NCBI GenBank assembly: GCA_964561025.1
Contig: CAZLNM010000010.1
Span: 1-64,000 of the forward strand
Source of the DNA: JAAZNF01 sp964561025
GTDB lineage: Bacteria; Myxococcota; B64-G9
Reading direction: 5' to 3'
DNA length: 64,000 bases
Shown: piece after piece, positions 1 to 7,443 of the stretch
Position numbering within the stretch: position 1 is the first letter of the stretch
Layout of the letters: every line of letters begins with the position of its first letter
Translations under genes and position numbers: made by a program
The notes under the pieces: generated by a model
Seen by the model: only the letters and a program-made list of their open reading frames with translations
Databases searched by the model: none
Told to the model about the DNA's origin: nothing

Positions 1-59
1 GACTACGCCGCGCGCACGCCGCGCTTTTTCCCTCGCCTCCGGCTCGGACACCGGCAGGC

Positions 60-257
60 TCAACTCCGTTCTTCGTCCGGCGGCGGCTGAGGGCCGGGGA
101 CGATACCCGCGATGTCGGGATCCTCGCCGGTGGTGCTGCGCGGCCGGTGGGCCCGCTCCTCCTTGCGTTGGAGGCGGCGCTGCTCCTTCTGCTTTCGCTT
201 CTCCTCGCGGGCCTTCTCCTTCTGGCGCTTGCTGATGGTGGGCCGATTGTGGTTCAT
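60..257 (-). CDS. Small Lys/Arg-rich hypothetical protein
   Basis: Sixty-five residues. The N-terminal two thirds is a run of Lys, Arg, Glu and Gln that should form a highly charged helix, followed by a short acidic/proline tail. There is no signal peptide or membrane segment, so it is probably cytosolic; a nucleic-acid or ribosome-associated role is only a guess from charge. The ATG overlaps the stop codon of the upstream cupin gene as ATGA, and a GAGAGG stretch lies just before it, which supports this start and suggests translational coupling. It is the last gene of a minus-strand operon that begins at 2184. No function is recognised. Confidence 0.6.
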   Translation of the reverse strand: MNHNRPTISKRQKEKAREEKRKQKEQRRLQRKEERAHRPRSTTGEDPDIAGIVPGPQPPPDEERS

Positions 258-850
258 GGATCGCCTCTCTTGTGGCGCGGGTGGGGCCGTTCGCCACTGT
301 GGTAGCAGGATGGCGAGAACGCCGGCCGGCACAGGCAGTAGAAGATCAGCTCGCGCCGGCCCACGTTGGTGATGCGCTGGCGCGTGTCGGGAGGGATGAA
401 CACCAGGTCGCCCGGCCCGACCCGCCGGGGCCGGGCCCGGCCTACCTCGACGCGGCCCGTGCCGGAGAATACGAGGTACCACTCGCTGGTGCCCGCCAGC
501 GCGTGCCAGGCGGTGGTGACCCCGGGGCGCACCCGGGCCCGCGCCACGGACAATGTTCCGTCCGCGGGCAAGCCCCACAGCTGCCGGATGAAACAGCGCT
601 CGGGGGTGAGGCGCTCGCGCCCCGCGCCCGGGATGATGCGCGGCCGCGGGCGCGCAGAGACACGGCGGGTCGTACCATGCGCCGGCGACTGACCTGCTGC
701 TTTCGGCAGGAAGAGCGGTCGCGCCTGGCTGCGCTGGCCGTGTGGGCCCCGCAGCCAGGCGCAGACGGTTGCGTCCCCGCTCAACCGCGGGTATCGCCTT
801 CGAGCTGGGCGCGCCGCGCTGTCATTGCATTTTTGGCGTACACGCTTCAT
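254..850 (-). CDS. Cupin-domain protein
   Basis: About 198 residues from the ATG at 850. The cupin beta-barrel lies in the C-terminal two thirds. Motif 1 is recognisable around AWHALAGTSEWYLVFSG, with a His and the Glu in the expected places, and motif 2 around GPGDLVFIPPDTRQRITN. The second motif has Arg/Gln where the metal-binding His normally sits, so metal binding may be weakened or lost. The first 60-70 residues are low complexity. No strong ribosome site precedes the ATG, and a TTG at 784 is an alternative start. It lies 20 bp after the gene at 871-2184 and overlaps the small basic gene by 4 bp. The substrate cannot be read from the sequence. Confidence 0.65.
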   Translation of the reverse strand: MKRVRQKCNDSAARPARRRYPRLSGDATVCAWLRGPHGQRSQARPLFLPKAAGQSPAHGTTRRVSARPRPRIIPGAGRERLTPERCFIRQLWGLPADGTLSVARARVRPGVTTAWHALAGTSEWYLVFSGTGRVEVGRARPRRVGPGDLVFIPPDTRQRITNVGRRELIFYCLCRPAFSPSCYHSGERPHPRHKRGDP

Positions 851-870
851 GTGGAGCCGACCCTTGAAAT

Positions 871-2184
871 TCACAGGACCTTGAGCACCAGCGTGGCCGA
901 GCCGTCGTTCTTCTCTTCCTGCTGTTTGCTGCCGCCGGGCAACACCTGGTCGAGCTTCCAGCGGATGGCGCCTTTCACGAAGACGTTGACCTGCTCGCCG
1001 GGCCGGGCCTTGATCGTCCAACGCATCCGGGCCCGTTCGAGCTTCCAGTAGGCGCCGGAGACGGCCTTGGGGTCGTCCTCGAGCGAGCCGTTGGTGGAGG
1101 GTGACCAGTCGAAGCGCTCCTCCACGATGGTCCAGGAGGAGCGGGCGTTGTTCTGGCTGGAGCGGTACACCAGGCTGTCCTCGGGGCCGCCGCCCGGGCC
1201 GGGCTCCAGGATGATGGTCTTCGTCTTCTGCGCGTAGGCGCGCTTGTCCACACAGAACTTGCGCCGCTCGTCCTGGACCCGGGCCGAAAGCACAATCGGC
1301 GATTTCAGCTCGAGGGTCTTTCCCTTGAGAGAAGGGGTCACCTCGACGTCGCCGAGCATGAGCTTGAAGGCGCGAAGCTGCACGTCCACCACCTCCACCT
1401 TGAGGGTGCCGCTCCCCGGTGTGAGCAGCCAGCGGAAGGCCTGCCAGGCTTTCTCGGCCTCGGCCGCGCCGGCGAGTTTTTTCGCCTCCGCGTCCATGGA
1501 CTTGGCGATGGCCATGGCCTTCTCGCGGGAGGCCTCGCACGACTTGAGCAACTTGGCCCCGTCGGCGATGGAGACGAAGTTGTCCTTGAGCAGTTGGACC
1601 TCGGAGAGCCCGCCGGTGATGGGCTCGGCGATGTACTTGTCCATCAGGTAGCCGTTGAGGCGTTTCGCTCCCTCTACCACGAACTCGGTGAGCTCGCCGC
1701 CGGGTCGGCCCGGGGCGTTCTCCACGGTGAACTTGAGCGCCGAGATGGCGATGGTGGCCATCTGGCGGTTCTTGGCCTGGAGCAAGGCCTGGTTGGCCGC
1801 CTGGCAGTCCTGGTTGATGGCCTTGGCCGCGGCCAGCGAGAGCTTCTTCGCCTCCGTGTATTCGGCCTGGCGCGCCCTGGCGGGCGTGGCGTCGAAGTCG
1901 AAGGCGAGGGGAGGAGCGTAGCCGGGCTCGGCGGCGCGGATCTCCTTGGTGAGCCGGCCGATCTGCGACAGCGCCTCGGTCACCGAGCGGATCTGGGCGG
2001 TGGCCACGTCGGTCTTGTTCTCTCGCAGCAAGGCGCGGATGGAGCTCAGCCGCTCGGGCAGGCCGCCGGCCAAAAAGTCGATCTGTTTCTTGGCGCTGGC
2101 GGTGTCATCAGCCCGGGCGAACTTGGCGGAAAAACACACGGCGAAAAACAGCGAGACGGCGACGAAAAAATTGAGTCGGCGCAT
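871..2184 (-). CDS. Secreted hypothetical protein
   Basis: 437 residues. The ATG at 2184 has an AAAGGAG ribosome site, and the N-terminus is a good signal peptide ending near AKFARA, so the protein is exported. The first half of the mature protein is Ala/Lys/Glu-rich helix, probably coiled coil. The C-terminal 150 residues are beta-rich and contain a Gly-Pro loop (EPGPGGGPEDS). It has one conserved-looking Cys in the middle and one at KFCVDK. No known family is recognised. It is the first gene of the minus-strand operon and diverges from the gene at 2329 across about 145 bp. Confidence 0.75.
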   Translation of the reverse strand: MRRLNFFVAVSLFFAVCFSAKFARADDTASAKKQIDFLAGGLPERLSSIRALLRENKTDVATAQIRSVTEALSQIGRLTKEIRAAEPGYAPPLAFDFDATPARARQAEYTEAKKLSLAAAKAINQDCQAANQALLQAKNRQMATIAISALKFTVENAPGRPGGELTEFVVEGAKRLNGYLMDKYIAEPITGGLSEVQLLKDNFVSIADGAKLLKSCEASREKAMAIAKSMDAEAKKLAGAAEAEKAWQAFRWLLTPGSGTLKVEVVDVQLRAFKLMLGDVEVTPSLKGKTLELKSPIVLSARVQDERRKFCVDKRAYAQKTKTIILEPGPGGGPEDSLVYRSSQNNARSSWTIVEERFDWSPSTNGSLEDDPKAVSGAYWKLERARMRWTIKARPGEQVNVFVKGAIRWKLDQVLPGGSKQQEEKNDGSATLVLKVL

Positions 2185-2255
2185 CCGGGGCTCCTTTCTA
2201 CAGGTCTTTCTCGCACGGCGCCGGGCCGGGGTCCAGGGAAAACATGATTTTTGCC

Positions 2256-2283
2256 TCGACAAGGGATGCGAATCGAATACAAT
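2256..2283 (+). promoter_or_regulatory. Candidate sigma70-type promoter
   Basis: TCGACA at 2256-2261 and TACAAT at 2278-2283 are separated by 16 bp in the divergent intergenic region. Transcription would begin near 2290, upstream of the GGGAGG ribosome site for the gene at 2329. Prediction from sequence only. Confidence 0.4.
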
Positions 2284-2328
2284 GCGGCGCGAACCACCTT
2301 TATATGATGATTCCGGGAGGTGACTACC

Positions 2329-3084
2329 GTGTTCAACGACGACATGTCGACGGCATGGCAGGGTTGTTTGCGGAGGACAAACTCGTGGATTTGTGTTTGG
2401 GCCATCTTCGGGTTGCTTGGCGCGGGTCCGGCAGGTGCGGACGACGACTGGGACGGCGCGAACTGGGAGGAGTTGGATCAACGCCCCGCCACCACCGCGG
2501 AGCCGGAGGAGCGGCCGATGGCCCTCGGGCCGCACACCCTACCGGCCGGACGTGTGGCGCTGCGCGCCTCGGCCGGCATGTTGTTCTCAAACCTGGGGGC
2601 CCAGGTGGGTGTGCTCGATTGGTTGGATCTCGGTGGCGAGGTGTTCATGCCCCACAGCGACTTCGGGAACACCTGGATGGTGGGTGGAGGGCCGAAGTTT
2701 AGAATCTACTCGCAAGGAAGATTCGCCTACGCCTTCAACCTGCGCGCCTTCGGCATCTTCTACTCTTCCGCGGGCGAGGCGGTGAAGGACTTGCCCGAGG
2801 GGCTGGCCCTGTTCCCCTCGATCCAGATCGGCATGAAGATCAAGGAGGGTTGCTTCTACGGCGAGGTGGGGTTGCTCTTCTACCCGGTGACCTCGTCTTC
2901 CTCCACCCAGTCTTACGCGTTCGGCGGCGTGCCGGCGCACTTTGGCGGCGAGATCTACATCACCCGCTGGCTGCACGCCTTCATCAACGTCGACATCGTG
3001 TTCTCAGGCTATTTCGGGGTGTTCTCGCTCTATCTCACCGGGCCGTTCAACCTGCTGGAAGGCGGGCTGGTGTTCATCCTCTAG
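2329..3084 (+). CDS. Putative outer-membrane beta-barrel protein
   Basis: 251 residues from a GTG at 2329. This start is chosen because GGGAGG sits 8 bp upstream; GTG at 2320 overlaps that site and ATG at 2344 has none. A signal peptide (hydrophobic core WAIFGLLGAGPAGA) is followed by an acidic linker and alternating hydrophobic/aromatic strands ending in Leu. This resembles the small outer-membrane barrels that are abundant in myxobacteria. No specific family was identified. It stands alone, 115 bp before the VIT/vWA gene. Confidence 0.65.
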   Translation: MFNDDMSTAWQGCLRRTNSWICVWAIFGLLGAGPAGADDDWDGANWEELDQRPATTAEPEERPMALGPHTLPAGRVALRASAGMLFSNLGAQVGVLDWLDLGGEVFMPHSDFGNTWMVGGGPKFRIYSQGRFAYAFNLRAFGIFYSSAGEAVKDLPEGLALFPSIQIGMKIKEGCFYGEVGLLFYPVTSSSSTQSYAFGGVPAHFGGEIYITRWLHAFINVDIVFSGYFGVFSLYLTGPFNLLEGGLVFIL

Positions 3085-3199
3085 CGGGACCCTGAAAGAG
3101 GCCGTTGGCGGGCATCTTTCATTAGTTTTTTTTCATCGCGGGAACCTCGGGGGATGGGGCGGACTCCAAGCGGCTGACCCGGACGCATGGAGGTCTCCC

Positions 3200-5692
3200 A
3201 TGGCGCACCTCGCCGCCCTCTGGTTCTTGCTCCTATCTCTCGCCACCTACTGGCCGATGTCTTGCGGCCCCGTTCCCGGCGCCGGCGGCCTGGATGGCGG
3301 AACCGCCGCCGACTCCGGGGAACAGGTCGCGGCACCGAAGACCGCTCCAGCGAGCGCTCTTGCAGAAGCGGAGCGCGCCCGGCTCCTGGAAGAGGCCGTG
3401 CGAAGCATCCCCTCCGGCGACAAGGATGCGGCCCGTACGCTGTCGCCGTACTTCTTCGTCCTCTCCGACGATCCGGAGGTGGATCGGCTGCCGCTCGCCT
3501 CCACCCGCGCCGAGGTCCGTATCGCCGGCGTCATCGCCGACGTGCGCGTCACACAGGTGTACAAGAACTCGGGCCGGCGCGCGCTGGAGGCAGTGTACGT
3601 CTTTCCGGCCTCGACGCGGGCGGCGGTGTACCAGATGCGCATGCGCATCGGGACGCGCGTGGTCGAGGCCCGCATCGCACAGCGCAAGAAGGCGCGGGAG
3701 GCATACGAGCAGGCGCGCCGCGAAGGACGCACCGCTTCGCTGCTCGAAGAACAGCGCCCGAACGTGTTTCAGATGAACGTGGCCAATATCCAGCCCGGCG
3801 ACGAGGTCCGTGTCGAGCTTTGCTACACCGAGCTCCTGGTGCCCGAGGACGGAGTGTACGAGTTCGTGTACCCCACGGTGGTGGGGCCGCGATACTCCAA
3901 CCGGCCGGAGGAGGGCGCGCCGGAAGCCGAGCGGTTCTCGCAGAACCCCACCTTGACCGAGGGCGCGGACGCGCCGTACGGGTTTACCCTTTCCGCTCAC
4001 GTGCGTTCGGGCGTGCCGGTCGAGCGCGTCGAAAGCCCGAGTCACGAGATCGAGGTGGAGCGGGAAGGCGAGCGGGTGGCGCACGTGGCCCTGAAGGACG
4101 GCCAGAACGGCGGCGACCGCGACTTCGTGCTGCGCTACTCGCTCGCGGGCCAGAAGATCCAGAGCGGCCTGCTCCTGTACCCCGGCGCCGAGGAGAGTTT
4201 TTTCCTGCTCATGGTGGAGCCGCCGAAAAGAATCGTGCCGGAGCAGCTGGTCGCTCGCGAGTATATCTTCATCCTGGACGTGTCGGGTTCCATGTACGGC
4301 TTCCCGCTGGACATCACGAAGAAGCTCATGCGCCGGTTGCTCTCGGAGCTGCGGCCGCAGGACCGCTTCAACATCCTGACCTTCTCCGGCGGTAGCAAGG
4401 TGCTCGCTCCCGAGTCGCTGGCTGCGACGCCGGAGAACCTGGCGCGGACGGCGAGCTTCATCGACAAGCTGGAGGGAGGTGGCGGGACCGAGATCGTGCC
4501 GGCGCTCCGGGCCGCCCTGGCCCTGCCGCGCGCCGCCGGAACCTCGCGGGTGGTGATCGTGGCCACGGACGGGTACGTGACGGTCGAAAAGGAGTGTTTC
4601 GCGTTGGTGCGAGAGCACCTGGGGGAAGCCAACCTGTTCGCTTTCGGAATCGGGCGATCGGTCAACCGCTATCTCATCGAGGGCCTGGCCCGGGCCGGCA
4701 TGGGCGAGCCGTTCGTGGTGCTGTCCCAGAGCGAGGCCGACCCGGCTGGCCAGAAACTCATGGATATGGTTTCCCGGCCGCTCATGCAAGGCGTCCGGGT
4801 GCGATTCGAAGGGTTTTCCGCCTACGACGTCGAGCCGCCGGCCATCCCCGACCTCTTCGCAAACAAGCCATTGATTGTATTTGGAAAATACCGGGGACAG
4901 GCCCCGAGTTACGGGAGGCTTTCCGGGGTGCCTGGCACCAGGCTTGGCACCGGGCTTGAAGAGGATAAAAACATAATGAATCAAGGAGTTATATACATTG
5001 AAGGCCATGTTCCAGGAAGTACTCTTGCTGAGAAGGTCGAGCTCGCCTCGGCCGACAAGTCGGCGGAGAACTCTGCGTTGCGTGCCCTGTGGGCCCGGCA
5101 CCGGGTGGCCACTCTATCGGACCAGAACGCGCTCGATGAGGCAGACGCACGGGTCAAGGAGATCACCGGCCTGGGACTCAAGTACTCCATCCTCACCTCG
5201 TACACCTCGTTCGTGGCCATCGACAGCGAGGTCCGTGGGGACGGCCGGCCGGTCACGGTGCGCCAGCCGCTCCCCATGCCCTCGGGCGTATCGAACCTGG
5301 CGGTGGGAGGCAGCCTGGGCAAGAGCGGCCTGGGGACATGCGGATCATGCGGTGGACGCGGGCTGTTATCAATTGCGCCGAATTCCGTGGTCCATGGCAC
5401 ACTCGATCCCGGCCGGATCCGCAAGGCCGTTCAGCAGAAGCAGGTACGAATCCAGCAGTGCTACCGCAAGGCGCTCGAACGGAATCCCACCCTGGCGGGG
5501 AAGATCGTGGTGCGGCTCACCGTGGGCGCTGACGGAAAGGTCAAGGCCGCCGTCATCACCGAGAACACGTTGAGCGACGCGGGAGTCGAAAAGTGTCTGA
5601 TCGAGCTCGTCCGCGGCCTCGTCTTCCCGGCCAACCCCGGCGGCGGCGAGGTGGTGGTGAGCTACCCTTTCATCTTCCAGCCGGCCGGGTAG
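3200..5692 (+). CDS. VIT/vWA protein with AgmX/PglI-type C-terminal domain
   Basis: 830 residues. The ATG at 3200 has GGAGG 6 bp upstream. The N-terminal signal ends at Cys22 in a weak lipobox (WPMSC), so a lipoprotein is possible. A VIT domain covers roughly residues 95-230. A vWA domain covers about 355-530, with an intact MIDAS start DVSGS at 360-364, so it should bind a divalent metal. A single CxxCxGxG motif (C714/C717) precedes a TonB-like AgmX/PglI C-terminal domain at about 731-829, with Cys754 and Cys799. This is an inter-alpha-trypsin-inhibitor-like architecture with an added envelope tail. Residues near 553-613 are encoded by an unusually AT-rich patch that includes a palindromic insertion (see findings). 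The partner is unknown; it acts outside the inner membrane. Confidence 0.85.
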   Translation: MAHLAALWFLLLSLATYWPMSCGPVPGAGGLDGGTAADSGEQVAAPKTAPASALAEAERARLLEEAVRSIPSGDKDAARTLSPYFFVLSDDPEVDRLPLASTRAEVRIAGVIADVRVTQVYKNSGRRALEAVYVFPASTRAAVYQMRMRIGTRVVEARIAQRKKAREAYEQARREGRTASLLEEQRPNVFQMNVANIQPGDEVRVELCYTELLVPEDGVYEFVYPTVVGPRYSNRPEEGAPEAERFSQNPTLTEGADAPYGFTLSAHVRSGVPVERVESPSHEIEVEREGERVAHVALKDGQNGGDRDFVLRYSLAGQKIQSGLLLYPGAEESFFLLMVEPPKRIVPEQLVAREYIFILDVSGSMYGFPLDITKKLMRRLLSELRPQDRFNILTFSGGSKVLAPESLAATPENLARTASFIDKLEGGGGTEIVPALRAALALPRAAGTSRVVIVATDGYVTVEKECFALVREHLGEANLFAFGIGRSVNRYLIEGLARAGMGEPFVVLSQSEADPAGQKLMDMVSRPLMQGVRVRFEGFSAYDVEPPAIPDLFANKPLIVFGKYRGQAPSYGRLSGVPGTRLGTGLEEDKNIMNQGVIYIEGHVPGSTLAEKVELASADKSAENSALRALWARHRVATLSDQNALDEADARVKEITGLGLKYSILTSYTSFVAIDSEVRGDGRPVTVRQPLPMPSGVSNLAVGGSLGKSGLGTCGSCGGRGLLSIAPNSVVHGTLDPGRIRKAVQQKQVRIQQCYRKALERNPTLAGKIVVRLTVGADGKVKAAVITENTLSDAGVEKCLIELVRGLVFPANPGGGEVVVSYPFIFQPAG
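4892..4951. repeat. REP-like palindromic segment inside the VIT/vWA gene
   Basis: Within 60 bp there are an inverted repeat CGGGG-ACAGG-CCCCG (4892-4906), the 13-bp near-perfect palindrome GGTGCCTGGCACC (4927-4939), and a second TGGCACC copy (4945-4951). The segment is read in frame and lies in an AT-rich stretch of 4857-5036. It looks like an intragenic repetitive extragenic palindrome. Whether it is repeated elsewhere in the genome cannot be seen here. Confidence 0.5.
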
Positions 5693-5717
5693 TTCTTTCC
5701 GGTACGAGGTATCGGGC

Positions 5718-5740
5718 AAGGATCCGAGGCGGCGATCCTT
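5718..5740. repeat. Inverted repeat after the VIT/vWA gene
   Basis: Perfect 7-bp arms AAGGATC (5718-5724) and GATCCTT (5734-5740) around a 9-bp loop, 25 bp downstream of the stop codon. There is no T-run, so it is at best a weak terminator. A TTGACT overlapping its right arm has no convincing -10 partner. Confidence 0.35.
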
Positions 5741-5848
5741 GACTCGCTCCCCGGCCTCTGGTGATCATCGCGCATCCCGAAGCCGCGGCAAGCCGGGTTC
5801 GCCATCGCGGACCTCGCTTGCTCAAAATGTCACCCCAGGAGGAGACGC

Positions 5849-6766
5849 ATGAACCTGCAAGCCAGGAAACGCGAGGAGATGAACTGGCGCGAGCTCGCCG
5901 TGGACAAGGTCATCGATCTGGTGCTGATCTTCCTCGGTCTCTACGCCGCCATCGCGGTGCAGGACTGTCAGGACCGCGCCAAGGAGAAGAACGACTACCG
6001 TGAGTTGCTGGGGAGCTTCCAGCGCGAGCTCACCCACAACCAGGGGCAGAAGACGGTGCTCGAGGCCTCGCTGGGGCCGATCGGCACCACCGAGCCGCCC
6101 GACAACCTCGGGCCCATGAAGAAGCCCTTCGACGACTTCCGCCTCCAGGCCGACGAGGCGGATCGGATGCTCACCTGCACGACCACGCTGCTGACGGCGC
6201 TGGATCGGCCACCGCGTGACGGGGCCGGGGCGCAGAGGCTCGCCGAGTGCGCCGAGCTTTTCGAGAAGGTCGAGAAGGGCGAGACGCCGGCCTCAGGCAC
6301 TCAGTTCAAGCCGGTGAGCATCTCGCCGCTGTACCGCGAGGACGTGTGGCAGCTGTACCTCGCCAACGGGGTTGCAGTGTTCGAGAACAAGGATCTGGCC
6401 GTGCGCATCGGCGCCACCTACTCCAAGGTGAAGAGGGTCGAGCTGGCGGTGGCCGAGATCGAGACCTCCATCAACGAGGGCTTCATGCAGAAGATCGGCC
6501 AGGTCTCCGCCTCCATGAGCGAGCTCGAGGAGCTCATGCCCGCGGGCGAGGACCCGAAGAAACTCAAGGCGGCCGCGCCGCGGCTCAAGGAGAAGCTCAC
6601 CGCGCTCTCCAACCAGATCCGCGCCCACAAGACGGCGGTGGCCCAGATCCAGGCCGTGATCGAGCTCAAGGTGCAGAAGCTCAAGGAGCTGATGGTGGAG
6701 ATGGACAAGGGCTTCACCGAGGCGGTGGCGGCCATCGAGGCCGAGCGGAAGGCGCAGGGCGGGTGA
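5849..6766 (+). CDS. Membrane-anchored coiled-coil hypothetical protein
   Basis: 305 residues. The ATG follows a GGAGGAG ribosome site. After a short charged cytosolic N-terminus comes one membrane helix (about residues 22-39, VIDLVLIFLGLYAAIAV). The rest should be periplasmic and mostly helical. The last 120 residues have the heptad pattern of a long coiled coil rich in Lys, Glu and Ala. The layout (short N-terminal helix, then a helical body starting with YRELLGSFQRELTHN) is reminiscent of the DUF6090-like single-pass proteins, but I cannot assign the family. It precedes the ECF sigma operon by 122 bp. Confidence 0.65.
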   Translation: MNLQARKREEMNWRELAVDKVIDLVLIFLGLYAAIAVQDCQDRAKEKNDYRELLGSFQRELTHNQGQKTVLEASLGPIGTTEPPDNLGPMKKPFDDFRLQADEADRMLTCTTTLLTALDRPPRDGAGAQRLAECAELFEKVEKGETPASGTQFKPVSISPLYREDVWQLYLANGVAVFENKDLAVRIGATYSKVKRVELAVAEIETSINEGFMQKIGQVSASMSELEELMPAGEDPKKLKAAAPRLKEKLTALSNQIRAHKTAVAQIQAVIELKVQKLKELMVEMDKGFTEAVAAIEAERKAQGG

Positions 6767-6787
6767 GACAACGCCACGACCGGACGG

Positions 6788-6813
6788 TGAAACCTTTTTG
6801 GGGCTCGGGCGTA
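6788..6813 (+). promoter_or_regulatory. ECF (SigW-like) promoter upstream of the sigma-factor gene
   Basis: TGAAAC at 6788-6793, followed directly by a CTTTTT run, and CGTA at 6810-6813, with a spacer of exactly 16 bp. This matches the published Bacillus SigW-type consensus (TGAAAC, N16, CGTA). Its position about 75 bp before the ECF sigma-factor ATG suggests autoregulation. The assignment is by pattern only. Confidence 0.6.
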
Positions 6814-6888
6814 TGTGTCGTTGTGGACGCCGCGGAGGGAATCTTGAGCGATGACGCTTCGGTCCGTCCGCAGGACGAAGGAGCCGCC

Positions 6889-7443
6889 ATGCTGGCCCGA
6901 CACATCACGGGAGACGTGTCCGCCTTCCCCGAGCTGATCCAGCGCTTCGGCCCGTCGGTGCTGGGATATTTTTCCCGCAGCGGTCTCGGCCGCGCCGCCG
7001 CGGAGGACCTGTTCCAGGAGGCCTTCGCCCGCGTCCACGTCCACTCGAAGAGCTACGATTCGCGCCGGCCGTTCCGCGCCTGGCTCTTCGCCATCGCCCA
7101 CAACCTGCTGTGCTCGCACCTGCGCCGCCAGCGCATCCGCAACCTGTTTGGCCTGCGGCGGCGCAAGCAGGAGGCCGCGCCTGTCGAGGAGGCGGCCGCT
7201 CCTTCCTCGTCCTCGCCCGAGAGCGAGGCGGCGGCCCGCGAGCAGGTCGAGATCGTGCGGGAAGCGCTGCGGAACCTGCCGCAGAGCCAGCGCGAGGCCC
7301 TCCTGCTCACCGTGGTGGAGGGCCTGAGCCAGGAGGACGCCGCCCAGATCCTGGGCGTGCCGGTGCCTACTCTGAAGACCTGGGTGCGGCGCGCTCGGAT
7401 CCAGCTCGCGGCCGCCCTGGCCGGATTCGAGGTGCTGTCATGA
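6889..7443 (+). CDS. RNA polymerase sigma factor, ECF subfamily
   Basis: 184 residues. Sigma region 2 (about residues 1-85) contains the AEDLFQEAFARV and FRAWLFAIAHN signatures of the core-binding and -10 elements. An Arg-rich, then Ser/Glu-rich linker follows. Region 4 (about 120-180) has the LPQSQREALLL and helix-turn-helix QEDAAQILGVPVPTLKTWV motifs. ATG at 6889 has AAGGAG 6 bp upstream; a TTG at 6844 behind GGAGGG is an alternative that adds 15 residues. The stop codon overlaps the start of the anti-sigma fusion gene (ATGA), so the two are translationally coupled. It probably directs transcription from the promoter at 6788. Confidence 0.9.
   Translation: MLARHITGDVSAFPELIQRFGPSVLGYFSRSGLGRAAAEDLFQEAFARVHVHSKSYDSRRPFRAWLFAIAHNLLCSHLRRQRIRNLFGLRRRKQEAAPVEEAAAPSSSSPESEAAAREQVEIVREALRNLPQSQREALLLTVVEGLSQEDAAQILGVPVPTLKTWVRRARIQLAAALAGFEVLS

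Noticed and set aside
5739..5767. TTGACT-N17-TGATCA promoter before the coiled-coil gene
   Set aside because: The -10 part matches poorly (TGATCA) and the -35 overlaps the inverted repeat.
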